This document shows positions 9,025 to 17,106 of a stretch of 64,000 nt of DNA, in pieces (the first letter of the stretch is position 1; each line of letters starts with the position of its first letter). A program made the translations under genes and the position numbers. The notes under the pieces were generated by a model, which was not told the origin of the DNA, did not search any database, and was given only the letters and a program-made list of their open reading frames with translations. Source of the stretch: JBAZGG01 sp041653015 (GTDB taxonomy: Bacteria > Bacillota_I > Bacilli_A > RFN20 > CAG-826); the NCBI GenBank assembly GCA_041653015.1, contig JBAZGG010000005.1, positions 19,819 to 83,818 of the forward strand. The letters are read 5' to 3'.

Positions 9025-9537
9025 TTAGAAACTCTTGTCGACTGAATGAGCAATTTTATATGCGCCGATATCAGAGATGAGAGAAGAAACAAAACCGACG
9101 AGAAGTAAAACTGGAACGCTTAATGCCCAGCTCATTAGACATTCTTCAATCGTCATATTGTGCAATATCAAATAATTAAGAATCGTCAATGAAGGCGAAA
9201 TGATAGCAAAATAGATCATAGTCACGATTAAAGTGGATAGCAATCTATATTTCATGTTCCCAGTATAGGTGTCATTTTTGACGCCAAATAATCCAGTAAA
9301 CCATCTGCCGATCGCCGTTAATGGTACGAATAGACCGATGCACATAGCAAGCACGAAGGCGACGGCGAAGTTTAATCCAATATTCATCCAATTAATCTGA
9401 TCAAGATAGAGCGAAATAACATTTCCCCCATCTTCAAATTTCATGGCAGATGCGATAGCGCTAGTCAAACACAAAAAGAAGCACACGGGGATGTTACATA
9501 TAATGTTATAGATGACTAAACTCCAATGTATTTTCAC
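9025..9537 (-). CDS. Four-TM membrane protein, unknown
   Basis: This 170-residue protein has about four hydrophobic segments and starts with GTG. No family motif is recognised; the overall layout (paired TM hairpins with an acidic loop) resembles small DUF2798-type membrane proteins, but I would not assign it. There is no Shine-Dalgarno sequence. On the minus strand a TATAAT box (9546-9551) ends 8 nt before the GTG, so the message is probably leaderless. Confidence 0.6.
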   Translation of the reverse strand: MKIHWSLVIYNIICNIPVCFFLCLTSAIASAMKFEDGGNVISLYLDQINWMNIGLNFAVAFVLAMCIGLFVPLTAIGRWFTGLFGVKNDTYTGNMKYRLLSTLIVTMIYFAIISPSLTILNYLILHNMTIEECLMSWALSVPVLLLVGFVSSLISDIGAYKIAHSVDKSF

Positions 9538-9689
9538 AAGTGAGAATTATATCGGTAAGTCAGTTATTTTTCAATATAAAAATAATGTGAGGGTTTCATT
9601 ATTGCTCATCATCGAGATTCAATTGATATGAGCAAAAACAAAAATAAACAGAATACCGCCGTCAAAGCTTTTAAGTTATAATTGTGAGT

Positions 9690-10358
9690 ATGAATCACAA
9701 AGAAATTGCGAAAGCCGCTCAGAATCGCTATCGAATTCTTTCGAAAATTTTTGAAAAGCATTATCGGAAACGAGAATTTAGCAGACTTAAGAACCGCGAT
9801 TTTTCTATTATTTGTTCAAATTGTGTCGCTGGCTTATTTTATCATTCGTATAATCTGCCTTTTTTAACCCCAACGATCAATGTCGATTTTAACGGAGAAG
9901 GTTTTTTACTATTCGCTTGCCATTTAAAAGAGTATCTGGATATGGAATTATTAGATAATGGTCGAGACGTCAACGGTTACATCGTTGCCAAGTTAGGAGA
10001 GTACACGCTGACATTTCCTCACAATTCGACTTTTGAAGAAGCAAAAGATGAATGGAATCGTCGCAAGAATCGCATTAATCATGATAATATCGTCATTATG
10101 TGGAACGCTAAGGATAAACACGTGAGCAAAGAGTTAATCGCTCTTTTTGATCAGATAGGGTATCGCAAATTCTTTTTCACGATTGATGAAGACTTAAAAA
10201 ATCACCCTCAAGCGATATTTTTAAAGGAATATTCTGATTTGGAGTCCTTACCACTGCTCACTTATCGCATCAATAATCGAGGGGAACGACTGTACGAGAA
10301 ACATTTTGACTGGATTGGCTTTTTAAATGGCGCTTCTTTTGAAGAGTCTAAAAAATAA
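9690..10358 (+). CDS. DUF1919 family protein
   Basis: This 222-residue cytosolic protein has the DUF1919 pattern: R-L-K-N-R-D-F-S-I-I-C-S-N-C, L-P-F-L-T-P-T-I-N, V-A-K-L-G, F-P-H-N/S-T/F-E-E-A-x-x-x-W-x-R-R and I-V-I-M-W. The family is usually found in exopolysaccharide or capsule clusters and its biochemistry is unproven. I use the ATG at 9690 instead of an upstream GTG, because TATAAT at 9677-9682 predicts a transcript starting at that ATG and there is no Shine-Dalgarno. No other polysaccharide gene is adjacent; the next gene converges with a 2-nt gap. Confidence 0.75.
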   Translation: MNHKEIAKAAQNRYRILSKIFEKHYRKREFSRLKNRDFSIICSNCVAGLFYHSYNLPFLTPTINVDFNGEGFLLFACHLKEYLDMELLDNGRDVNGYIVAKLGEYTLTFPHNSTFEEAKDEWNRRKNRINHDNIVIMWNAKDKHVSKELIALFDQIGYRKFFFTIDEDLKNHPQAIFLKEYSDLESLPLLTYRINNRGERLYEKHFDWIGFLNGASFEESKK

Positions 10359-10360
10359 AA

Positions 10361-11467
10361 TTAATAATTCAGATTTTTGGCTATGTTTTTAAGAGATTCA
10401 TCGCTCAAAAGATTTTTTAAATCATTCGCATCTTTGATAGAGTAATCTTTCAAATAAAAATATAACTTGTTGATAATAATGTCATTTTCATTTTTAGCTT
10501 TCAGATAGTCGTTTTCTTTAAACCCATTAATCTGTTCTTCAAAGACGCTGAGAACTTGGCGTCTAAACATCGATAACAACGATGTTTCAATCCAATACAG
10601 AAATTTTGTTGTATTCTTTCCTTGCTCATATTTCTTTAACTTCAAATACATCGCAATTCCATCTCCGACATTATGCCAAATATCTGCAAACACGTAATCA
10701 TATTCACCATCTTTAATCTTGGCAGCCCATTCAAATGCATCCTCATTGATGATGCTGATTTTATTTCGATAAGTGAATTTATTAAAAATTTGTTTTTTAA
10801 ACAATGCGATGATGTCAGAATCATTTTCAATAATTGTTATCGCGTCAACATCATTTTTTATTGATGCCATATAGGCGAAATATCCTAACCCAAGTCCATA
10901 GATTAGAACGTTGCCCCTTACTTTTTCAAGAGCCATTTTCATGGTATTAATCTCATGAGGAATAACGCTCATCCATATTGTGTCATCTTCTAGTAGGGCG
11001 GGATAGGACACTTGACTAGGATAAAAACCAAGCGGTGTTTTTTCAATATAATAGTCCTCGCTATCAACGACTATTTCGTCATAGACAAAACCCTCATATG
11101 GCAAATATGAGAGATTTGTTAATCGGCGATTCTTCATCTCGGCATTGGATAATCGTATATTTCGATAATATGGATTTGATTGGAAATCTTTTTTATATAA
11201 TTCTTTAATATCAGAAATTTTATTCCAATCTTTCATCTTCGAAAAAGATAAGTCATTTTCATCAATGCTCATTTCATCGACAAAAGATTGATAAAATGCT
11301 GATTCAATGCTTCGATCAAAATATCTCTCGATGGAATCGGTAGATATAGCATCTCGACGATGAGTCAAATACTCAATATAGAGTTCAGCTGCTGACATAT
11401 TGCTCTCTTTAGCTTCAAGATACTTTTTTGCGATATTGAACGATTTTTCATCAAGTGAAATTTTCAT
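10361..11467 (-). CDS. SAM-dependent methyltransferase-like protein
   Basis: This protein of about 368 residues has a Rossmann-type core at about 180-285: L-I-Y-G-L-G-L-G-Y-F-A-Y fits motif I, I-I-E-N-D the acidic strand-2 end and D-Y-V-F-A-D-I-W the strand-4 motif. This is the layout of class I methyltransferases and spermidine-synthase-like proteins. The substrate is unknown. The N-terminal 170 residues are helical and not recognised. Start: the upstream ATG (11476) lies inside a TATAAT box (11475-11480), and the predicted transcript begins at 11468/11467, so the ATG at 11467 is the better start and the mRNA would be leaderless. Confidence 0.65.
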   Translation of the reverse strand: MKISLDEKSFNIAKKYLEAKESNMSAAELYIEYLTHRRDAISTDSIERYFDRSIESAFYQSFVDEMSIDENDLSFSKMKDWNKISDIKELYKKDFQSNPYYRNIRLSNAEMKNRRLTNLSYLPYEGFVYDEIVVDSEDYYIEKTPLGFYPSQVSYPALLEDDTIWMSVIPHEINTMKMALEKVRGNVLIYGLGLGYFAYMASIKNDVDAITIIENDSDIIALFKKQIFNKFTYRNKISIINEDAFEWAAKIKDGEYDYVFADIWHNVGDGIAMYLKLKKYEQGKNTTKFLYWIETSLLSMFRRQVLSVFEEQINGFKENDYLKAKNENDIIINKLYFYLKDYSIKDANDLKNLLSDESLKNIAKNLNY

Positions 11468-11566
11468 CGTTAACATTATATCAAATTAATAAAACATGAT
11501 TTAAATATAAATATTGTCTTTCGCTTACAAAATAAAGAAATTTCGAGTATAATAATAAAACAATCT

Positions 11567-12097
11567 ATGAAAAGCATGCCAAAGCAAGAATCTACAAAGT
11601 TCAAAGTTGGAGACTACGTCGTTCATAAAAATGAAGGCGTTTGCGTCATCACATCTGTTGAGAATAAGGATTTTGGCGCAGGCATACACGAATACTATCT
11701 CATGCATCCATTTTTTAAAAATGTTCGAACATCATCAACAATTATGATCCCTGTTGAGAATTGCACTCAAATTCGTAAACACATTTCAAGAGCTGATGCT
11801 GAGAAGTTAATTCGTGAATTGTCCAAAACAGAAGATGTGTGGATTAGCGAAAGTAAAAAACGCAAAGAAAATTTCGCGAAAATAATTAATACTGGTGACT
11901 TGCATAGTCTATGTGGATTAATCAGGACGATTCATTTCAAAAAGAATGAATACGCCGATCTTAAGAAATCTATACCGCTAACCGATTCCGCTACCGCTGC
12001 GCTCGCTGAACGTCTCGCTTTTGAAGAATTAGCTATCGCCTTGGGTATCAAGCCTGAAAATGTTGGCGACTATATTTCCTCAAAACTTGGTGAATAA
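11567..12097 (+). CDS. CarD/TRCF-RID family transcription regulator
   Basis: This 176-residue protein has an N-terminal CarD-like RNA-polymerase-binding domain (about 8-65: F-K-V-G-D-Y-V-V-H-K-N-E-G-V-C-V-I, then Y-Y-L-M and T-I-M-I-P-V-E-N) and a helical C-terminal half (about 75-170). CarD proteins bind the beta subunit and modulate open-complex formation at housekeeping promoters. The 8-nt gap to the downstream thioesterase gene suggests co-transcription. A TATAAT box at 11548-11553 leaves only about 7 nt of leader before the first ATG; an alternative ATG is at 11576. No Shine-Dalgarno. Confidence 0.83.
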   Translation: MKSMPKQESTKFKVGDYVVHKNEGVCVITSVENKDFGAGIHEYYLMHPFFKNVRTSSTIMIPVENCTQIRKHISRADAEKLIRELSKTEDVWISESKKRKENFAKIINTGDLHSLCGLIRTIHFKKNEYADLKKSIPLTDSATAALAERLAFEELAIALGIKPENVGDYISSKLGE

Positions 12098-12105
12098 TAC
12101 TATAA

Positions 12106-12852
12106 ATGGCGAATTATTTCGAAAAAGAATATACCGTATCACAGAATCATTTAAATGAGTACGATGATTTTTCTGTTTGTGGAATCTTAGATTTTTTTCA
12201 AGACATAGCCGGAAGGCACGCTCGTGAACTCAGTCTCGGATTTCATGACATAAATGCTAAAGGTGTTAATTGGATTTTAGCTCGAACTCGTTTCGAAATA
12301 GTTTCGAAATGGAGATATTTAAGCGATATTCACATGAAAACGTGGCCTCATAGACCGGATCGATTCGATATTGAAAGAGATTATCAGATGATATCCGAAA
12401 ATGGCGATATTTTGGTCAAAGCATCGTCGATCTGGGTTTTGATTGACAACAAGAAAAAAACTTTAGCGCCAACATCTTTAATATTTGACAGTTCTTGCTC
12501 GTATTTTGAAGAATTTAACTTCCCAAACAAGCTGAAGTCGTTAAAATTTGAAGAGAATATTTTGAAGGATAAATACACATTCGTAGTTTCAAAGAGCATG
12601 CTCGATCATAATCATCACATGAACAATTCGCGATATGGTGAAGTTTTTGAAAACGCAATCAATCTCGATTCTTTTGAAAAGATCATCTATTTTGAAATCA
12701 ACTATGTGAAAGAATCAAAACTGAACGAAATCGTTGACTTTAAATATTTTCGAAATGATGAAGAAGTCATTGGCGCATTTTATTGCTGCGGTGAGTTGCG
12801 CGCAAAAGTGAAAGCAACTCTTAAATATTGTGGTTCTGGATGTGCTTTATGA
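12106..12852 (+). CDS. Acyl-ACP thioesterase
   Basis: This 248-residue FatA/FatB-type double-hotdog thioesterase releases fatty acids from acyl carrier protein. In order: an N-terminal hotdog with Y-D-D-F/C-G-I-L-D-F-F-Q-D-I-A and W-I-L-A-R-T-R-F-E-I, T-W-P-H-R-P-D-R-F-D-I-E-R-D-Y, then the second-half signature D-H-N-H-H-M-N-N-S-R-Y (about 167-177), which carries the catalytic Asp/Asn/His residues. It lies directly after the CarD-type gene and overlaps the next small membrane protein gene by 4 nt. With the acyl ligase at 14776 it suggests release and re-activation of fatty acids. Confidence in the family is high. Confidence 0.88.
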   Translation: MANYFEKEYTVSQNHLNEYDDFSVCGILDFFQDIAGRHARELSLGFHDINAKGVNWILARTRFEIVSKWRYLSDIHMKTWPHRPDRFDIERDYQMISENGDILVKASSIWVLIDNKKKTLAPTSLIFDSSCSYFEEFNFPNKLKSLKFEENILKDKYTFVVSKSMLDHNHHMNNSRYGEVFENAINLDSFEKIIYFEINYVKESKLNEIVDFKYFRNDEEVIGAFYCCGELRAKVKATLKYCGSGCAL

Positions 12853-13268
12853 AAAAAGATAGACTTTTACAAACGTTTGTCTTCATCATCAGCATCTTGC
12901 TATTTTTGTGGGCCCTATACTGCGGGTTTTATTATATTATTCAGTACATTGAGCACTCTATTTCTTTGTCGTCTTTTGCTGAAGTGATGGATACAATTGT
13001 TGACTGGATAATAATTGCTGCAGAGATAGTCGCTTCCATTATTGGAATCATTCAGTATTTTAAAATCGCCGATAGTTTAATAGACGAAATAGTCACTATG
13101 AGCATCATACTCATCATCTCTTTTTGCATTTCTCTCGTGCTATCAATTGTTTCGGGCGAATTTAATAGTGGTCGCTCGATCAGCGAAATTGTCGAAAGTA
13201 TCATGGGCTTTTCCCTTCAAGCGTCATATTTTGCCAGCAGTTTATTGTTAAACCGATTTGTTCAATAG
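12849..13268 (+). CDS. Four-TM membrane protein, unknown
   Basis: This protein of 139 residues has about four hydrophobic segments. The ATG at 12849 overlaps the stop of the thioesterase gene (ATGA), which is preferred over an upstream GTG inside that gene. Together with the following 142-residue protein it looks like a pair of related small membrane proteins; no family is recognised. Confidence 0.6.
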   Translation: MKKDRLLQTFVFIISILLFLWALYCGFYYIIQYIEHSISLSSFAEVMDTIVDWIIIAAEIVASIIGIIQYFKIADSLIDEIVTMSIILIISFCISLVLSIVSGEFNSGRSISEIVESIMGFSLQASYFASSLLLNRFVQ

Positions 13269-13346
13269 AAGAGTTTTTTAAACTCTCTTGATATCAAATC
13301 GTTTTGTCGATATACTTGATTTCACAACCATTGCTGGAGGCGTATT

Positions 13347-13775
13347 ATGAAATTTTTTGGAAAAATTTTGATGCTCATTACAGGCATTATTCTGCTTTGT
13401 TGGGGTATTGCTGATGTAACGATTGCTATTATACATCTAGCTTCTTTCGATTGGGTAAATGTCTCAAGCGATATTATAGGTTTGGTCTCGCTCATCCTTT
13501 CAGTTGTTGCTACAGCCTTTTTTATCGTCGCTGGTGTTACAGCGATTTTTTCCTTTTTTATCGCTACTCCAACGAGAATTCGGAAATTGAATGTCTACGC
13601 TAATCTTTTATTCGTTGTCTCTTTGGTGATATTCGTTATTAACTGTGTTTTTCTTGTCATTGATATCGTCGCTAACAAAATCTCAGTGTTCGCCATCTGC
13701 GAATTATCTTTGAACTTGATTTTGCCTATCGTTTTCTTGGTTGGAGCGCGTTCGCTTAGAAAATCAATTCGTTGA
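13347..13775 (+). CDS. Small four-TM membrane protein, unknown
   Basis: This 142-residue protein has four hydrophobic segments separated by short loops, two of them with basic residues. GGAGG eight nt before the ATG supports the start. The hydropathy pattern is close to that of the preceding 139-residue protein, so the two may be diverged duplicates. Function unknown. Confidence 0.6.
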   Translation: MKFFGKILMLITGIILLCWGIADVTIAIIHLASFDWVNVSSDIIGLVSLILSVVATAFFIVAGVTAIFSFFIATPTRIRKLNVYANLLFVVSLVIFVINCVFLVIDIVANKISVFAICELSLNLILPIVFLVGARSLRKSIR

Positions 13776-13876
13776 GTTGATTTGACAACATTTAACTCGA
13801 TACATATCTACGCGCATGTTTGATTTAATATGTGAAAGTTTCTTTATAAGAAGATATCGTGATATATTTATAACAA

Positions 13877-14761
13877 ATGAATAAAGATGCTCTTTCAATA
13901 AAATCCAATAAGTCGATTTCAGCAAAATTACCACGCATCTGGGAAATTGATTTTTTGCGCGGTTTTTTAATTCTGTTGATGGTGATCGATCATTTTATCT
14001 ACGATTGGGCATACGTCGTCCCTAATTTTTTTGGATTTCTTGGAGTCCGACCATCTTGGGTCTTATCTTTATGCCATGATGCGCAAATCTATTGGAATGA
14101 CCCATACAGAATCGCGGCTCGATATGCGATTTTATGCCTGTTTTTTTTGATAAGTGGCATCAGCTGTTTTTTCTCCAAAAACAACCTGAAACGTGGATTG
14201 ATTGTTCTTGGTGTCGGGAGCCTTATTGCCATCTTATCATTTATTTTTTCTCTTGTTGATCAAGATCCAACGGATATCATGTTTTTTGGTGCTATTTCTT
14301 GTTTCGGCTTTTCGATATTGGGATATTTTTTCTTTTCCTGGCTCATTAAAAAGATTTTCCGCGATGACCGCTATTGGAAATGGTTTGCCCTCGGACTAGG
14401 ACTCGCTATTGTTTTTATTGGATTTTGTATCGGTGGAATCGGGTATTGTCCTGATGTGGCGAACCTCTCGTGGGATAATTGGTATTTAATCATTCTCGGA
14501 GTTAGAAAATATGGAGCGGATTGTCTAGGCCTTTTTCCTATGATGGGTTTTATGTTCTTGGGTGGTTTTTTAGGTGAATTGCTATATTCTCAGAAAATGC
14601 GTGAGAGACGAGTTAGATTCGATAAGAGAGCGAATGCAATTACCTTTCCCATCAGTTTCATCGGGCGACACTCTATGTGGGTTTATTTGCTGCATCAAAT
14701 TATTCTAATCGCCATTATCGGTGCCATTTTGCTCAGCAATGGCTTCTATCTACGCTTTTAA
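13877..14761 (+). CDS. DUF1624/heparan-alpha-glucosaminide N-acetyltransferase-like membrane protein
   Basis: This 294-residue integral membrane protein has about eight TM segments. R-I-W-E-I-D-F-L-R-G-F-L-I-L-L-M-V-I-D-H-F (about 20-40) is the hallmark of the DUF1624 branch of membrane acyltransferases, in which the His of the D-H pair is probably catalytic. These enzymes move acyl groups across the membrane onto sugars or glycans. It has no Shine-Dalgarno; TATATT at 13863-13868 gives an almost leaderless transcript. The acyl-ligase gene follows after 14 nt, so acyl donor supply and transfer may be linked. Confidence 0.78.
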   Translation: MNKDALSIKSNKSISAKLPRIWEIDFLRGFLILLMVIDHFIYDWAYVVPNFFGFLGVRPSWVLSLCHDAQIYWNDPYRIAARYAILCLFFLISGISCFFSKNNLKRGLIVLGVGSLIAILSFIFSLVDQDPTDIMFFGAISCFGFSILGYFFFSWLIKKIFRDDRYWKWFALGLGLAIVFIGFCIGGIGYCPDVANLSWDNWYLIILGVRKYGADCLGLFPMMGFMFLGGFLGELLYSQKMRERRVRFDKRANAITFPISFIGRHSMWVYLLHQIILIAIIGAILLSNGFYLRF

Positions 14762-14775
14762 TGAGGCAGATCTTT

Positions 14776-16389
14776 ATGGAAATGATGAATAAACACCAGA
14801 CGATGTACCAAGCGGTTGAAGAATCTTCATCCAAATTTTCGAACAATGATGCTTTGTGGTATTTGAATAAAACATATAGCTATGCTCATCTGATAAACAA
14901 AATTCATTCCTGTGCAAACAAACTGGTTGAGCTGGGTTATAAAAAAGATGATGTGATCACTATTTGCCTGCCAAATATTCCAATCGCTATCTATCTTTTT
15001 TACGCGATTAATCAAATCGGTGCGATTGCCAATCTTGTGCATCCTTTGATGAAAAGTGCCCAGCTCTTGGGAATAATGAAAAAAACGAATAGTAAATTGT
15101 TATTCTGCCTCGATACTTCATATGATGAATTTGCTTCTTTCGAACACGATGACATAACTGTCATCCCATGCTCTCCAGTCCTCGAATCATCACTTGTCTT
15201 CAAACTTGGATATCGGATTCAAAATCGCAAAAAATTGAATAGATACGGTCTGATTGAACATTCATCAAAAGATAAAGATTTTTTGCGTTCAAAACCACTT
15301 CTTACAAGCGAGCGAGATTATTTGAAAGATTCTGTTTATTTGCACAGCGGAGGAACGACTGGCGAGCCTAAAACAATCGCTTTGTCGTCTTTTGCAATTA
15401 ACGCCTTAGCCGCACAAGGCGCCGATATTATGGGCATTGTTGATGCAACGATTCACCATATGCTGGCTGTCTTGCCAATGTTTCATGGTTTTGGTCTATG
15501 CATGGGAATTCATGCCTTAATATGCCATGGAGGGTGCGACATGTTAATGCCCAAATTCGATGTTGAGCAAACGATTGAGCACATCGAGAAGAATCGCTTA
15601 AGTTTTCTCATCGGAATCCCAGTTCTCTATGAATCTCTATTGCAGAATCCTCATTTTTGTGGCAACAAATTGAAGCATTTACATATCGCTTTCGTCGGTG
15701 GAGATTTCGTTTCCAAATCATTGCTTGATAGATTTAATAATCGCATGATAGAAGCGGGCTCAAAGTGCCGTTTATACGAGGGATATGGGCTCACTGAAAC
15801 GGTCACTGTATCTCACGTCAATATTGAAGCGATGCACAGAGAGAAAAGCGTCGGTAAAGCTTTGAGCAACATCAAAACAAAAATCATTGATTTAGAGACT
15901 GGCATAGATCTTCCACGAAATCGAGAAGGAGAGATATGCATTTCTGGCGAAACGTTGATGAATGGTTATCGTTTTGAAAAAGAGATGAGCGATCCATTCA
16001 TTGTCGATTCCGATGGTGTAAAGTGGATTAAAACTGGCGATTTAGGAATGCTTGATGAAGACGATTATTTATACTTTAAGCAGAGATTGAAAAGATTGGT
16101 GAAAGTTAATGGCATCAACGTTTTTCCTAGCGAGATTGAAAATGCTGTGTGCTCATTAAAAGAAGTGTATGAATGCGCAGCGATAGGCGTTGCGGATTCG
16201 AAGCGCGGAAATATGATTAAATTATTCGTTGTTCTCGACAAGCATCTCGAACTTATAAATATCGATGATAGAATAAATGGCATTATCAAAGATAAATGTG
16301 GAGTGTACGCTTTGCCTAAAGAAATTGTTTACATGGCAAAGCTGCCAAAGACATTGCTCGGTAAAATCGACGTTAAGAACTTGAATTGA
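14776..16389 (+). CDS. AMP-forming acyl-CoA/acyl-ACP ligase
   Basis: This adenylate-forming enzyme of 537 residues activates a carboxylic acid, probably a fatty acid. The ANL motifs are complete: H-S-G-G-T-T-G-E-P-K (P-loop, about 195), Y-E-G-Y-G-L-T-E (about 335), K-T-G-D-L-G (about 420), the hinge R-L-K-R-L-V-K-V-N-G-I-N-V-F-P-S-E-I-E and the C-terminal P-K-T-L-L-G-K-I-D with the catalytic Lys. The start is the ATG at 14776 with GAGGC upstream; a longer reading frame into the preceding gene is unlikely. Position after a membrane acyltransferase and near a thioesterase points to fatty acid recycling or lipid/glycan acylation. Acyl specificity cannot be read. Confidence 0.85.
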   Translation: MEMMNKHQTMYQAVEESSSKFSNNDALWYLNKTYSYAHLINKIHSCANKLVELGYKKDDVITICLPNIPIAIYLFYAINQIGAIANLVHPLMKSAQLLGIMKKTNSKLLFCLDTSYDEFASFEHDDITVIPCSPVLESSLVFKLGYRIQNRKKLNRYGLIEHSSKDKDFLRSKPLLTSERDYLKDSVYLHSGGTTGEPKTIALSSFAINALAAQGADIMGIVDATIHHMLAVLPMFHGFGLCMGIHALICHGGCDMLMPKFDVEQTIEHIEKNRLSFLIGIPVLYESLLQNPHFCGNKLKHLHIAFVGGDFVSKSLLDRFNNRMIEAGSKCRLYEGYGLTETVTVSHVNIEAMHREKSVGKALSNIKTKIIDLETGIDLPRNREGEICISGETLMNGYRFEKEMSDPFIVDSDGVKWIKTGDLGMLDEDDYLYFKQRLKRLVKVNGINVFPSEIENAVCSLKEVYECAAIGVADSKRGNMIKLFVVLDKHLELINIDDRINGIIKDKCGVYALPKEIVYMAKLPKTLLGKIDVKNLN

Positions 16390-16401
16390 TAAAGGTGAAT
16401 T

Positions 16402-17106
16402 ATGGGACATATTGAAATAAGAGATTTGACGAGAGTGTATGGCGGTGGGAACACCGCACAAGTAGTGGCTATTGACCACATCAGCTTTGATATTTCCGCT
16501 GGTGAATTCATCGTTATTTTGGGTGCTTCAGGCGCTGGAAAATCGACGCTCCTCAATATTTTGGGCGGCATGGATATGGCTACGAGCGGCACATATGTTG
16601 TCGATGGAAAAAATATTGCTGATTTGAAGGATAAAGAATTGGCCAAATTTCGTCGAAATGATATTGGATTCGTCTTTCAATTTTATAATTTGATGCCGAA
16701 TTTAACCGCTTTAGAGAATATCCTTTTAGCCGCGAGTGTCGTCGATAATCCATTCGATGCTAAACAGATTCTTAAGAAAGTTGGTCTCGAAGGAAGGGAA
16801 GGATCTTTTCCTGCCCAGTTAAGCGGTGGTGAGCAGCAAAGAGTGGCCATCGCTCGCGCTGTTGTTAAAAACCCCAAACTACTTCTCTGCGATGAGCCGA
16901 CTGGCGCTCTTGATTCAAAGACTGGTTCAACAATCCTAGCCTTATTGGCAAGCATTGCTAAAGATTACAATAAGACAGTTATTATCGTGACCCATAACTC
17001 GAAAATCGCCGAAATAGCAGAGAGGGTTATCCGCATCCAAGATGGGAAGATTATCGCTGATGTAAAAAATGTGAATCCATTGGATGTATCGAAAGTAAAA
17101 TGGTAA
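16402..17106 (+). CDS. ABC transporter ATP-binding protein, MacB/LolD type
   Basis: This 234-residue ATPase has Walker A (G-A-S-G-A-G-K-S-T), a Q-loop, signature (L-S-G-G-E-Q-Q-R-V-A-I-A-R-A), Walker B (L-L-L-C-D-E-P-T-G-A-L-D) and the H-loop (V-T-H-N), all intact. The H-D-E-P-T-G-A-L-D-S-K-T-G wording is typical of the MacB/LolD/FtsE branch. It overlaps the FtsX-like permease gene by 7 nt and forms a mechanotransmission-type ABC system with it. The Shine-Dalgarno is AAAGGTG. Substrate unknown; peptides, lipoproteins or antimicrobial peptides are common for this branch. Confidence 0.88.
   Translation: MGHIEIRDLTRVYGGGNTAQVVAIDHISFDISAGEFIVILGASGAGKSTLLNILGGMDMATSGTYVVDGKNIADLKDKELAKFRRNDIGFVFQFYNLMPNLTALENILLAASVVDNPFDAKQILKKVGLEGREGSFPAQLSGGEQQRVAIARAVVKNPKLLLCDEPTGALDSKTGSTILALLASIAKDYNKTVIIVTHNSKIAEIAERVIRIQDGKIIADVKNVNPLDVSKVKW

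Noticed and set aside
12828..12848. GTG start of the 139-residue membrane protein
   Set aside because: It lies inside the thioesterase gene; the ATGA overlap at 12849 is the usual coupled start.
13262..13292. Terminator after the 139-residue membrane protein
   Set aside because: AAGAGTTT/AACTCTCTT can pair but no T tract follows, so support is too weak.
14677..14775. Earlier start for the acyl ligase
   Set aside because: It would lie wholly inside the preceding membrane protein gene, while the ATG at 14776 has its own ribosome site and begins the conserved domain.
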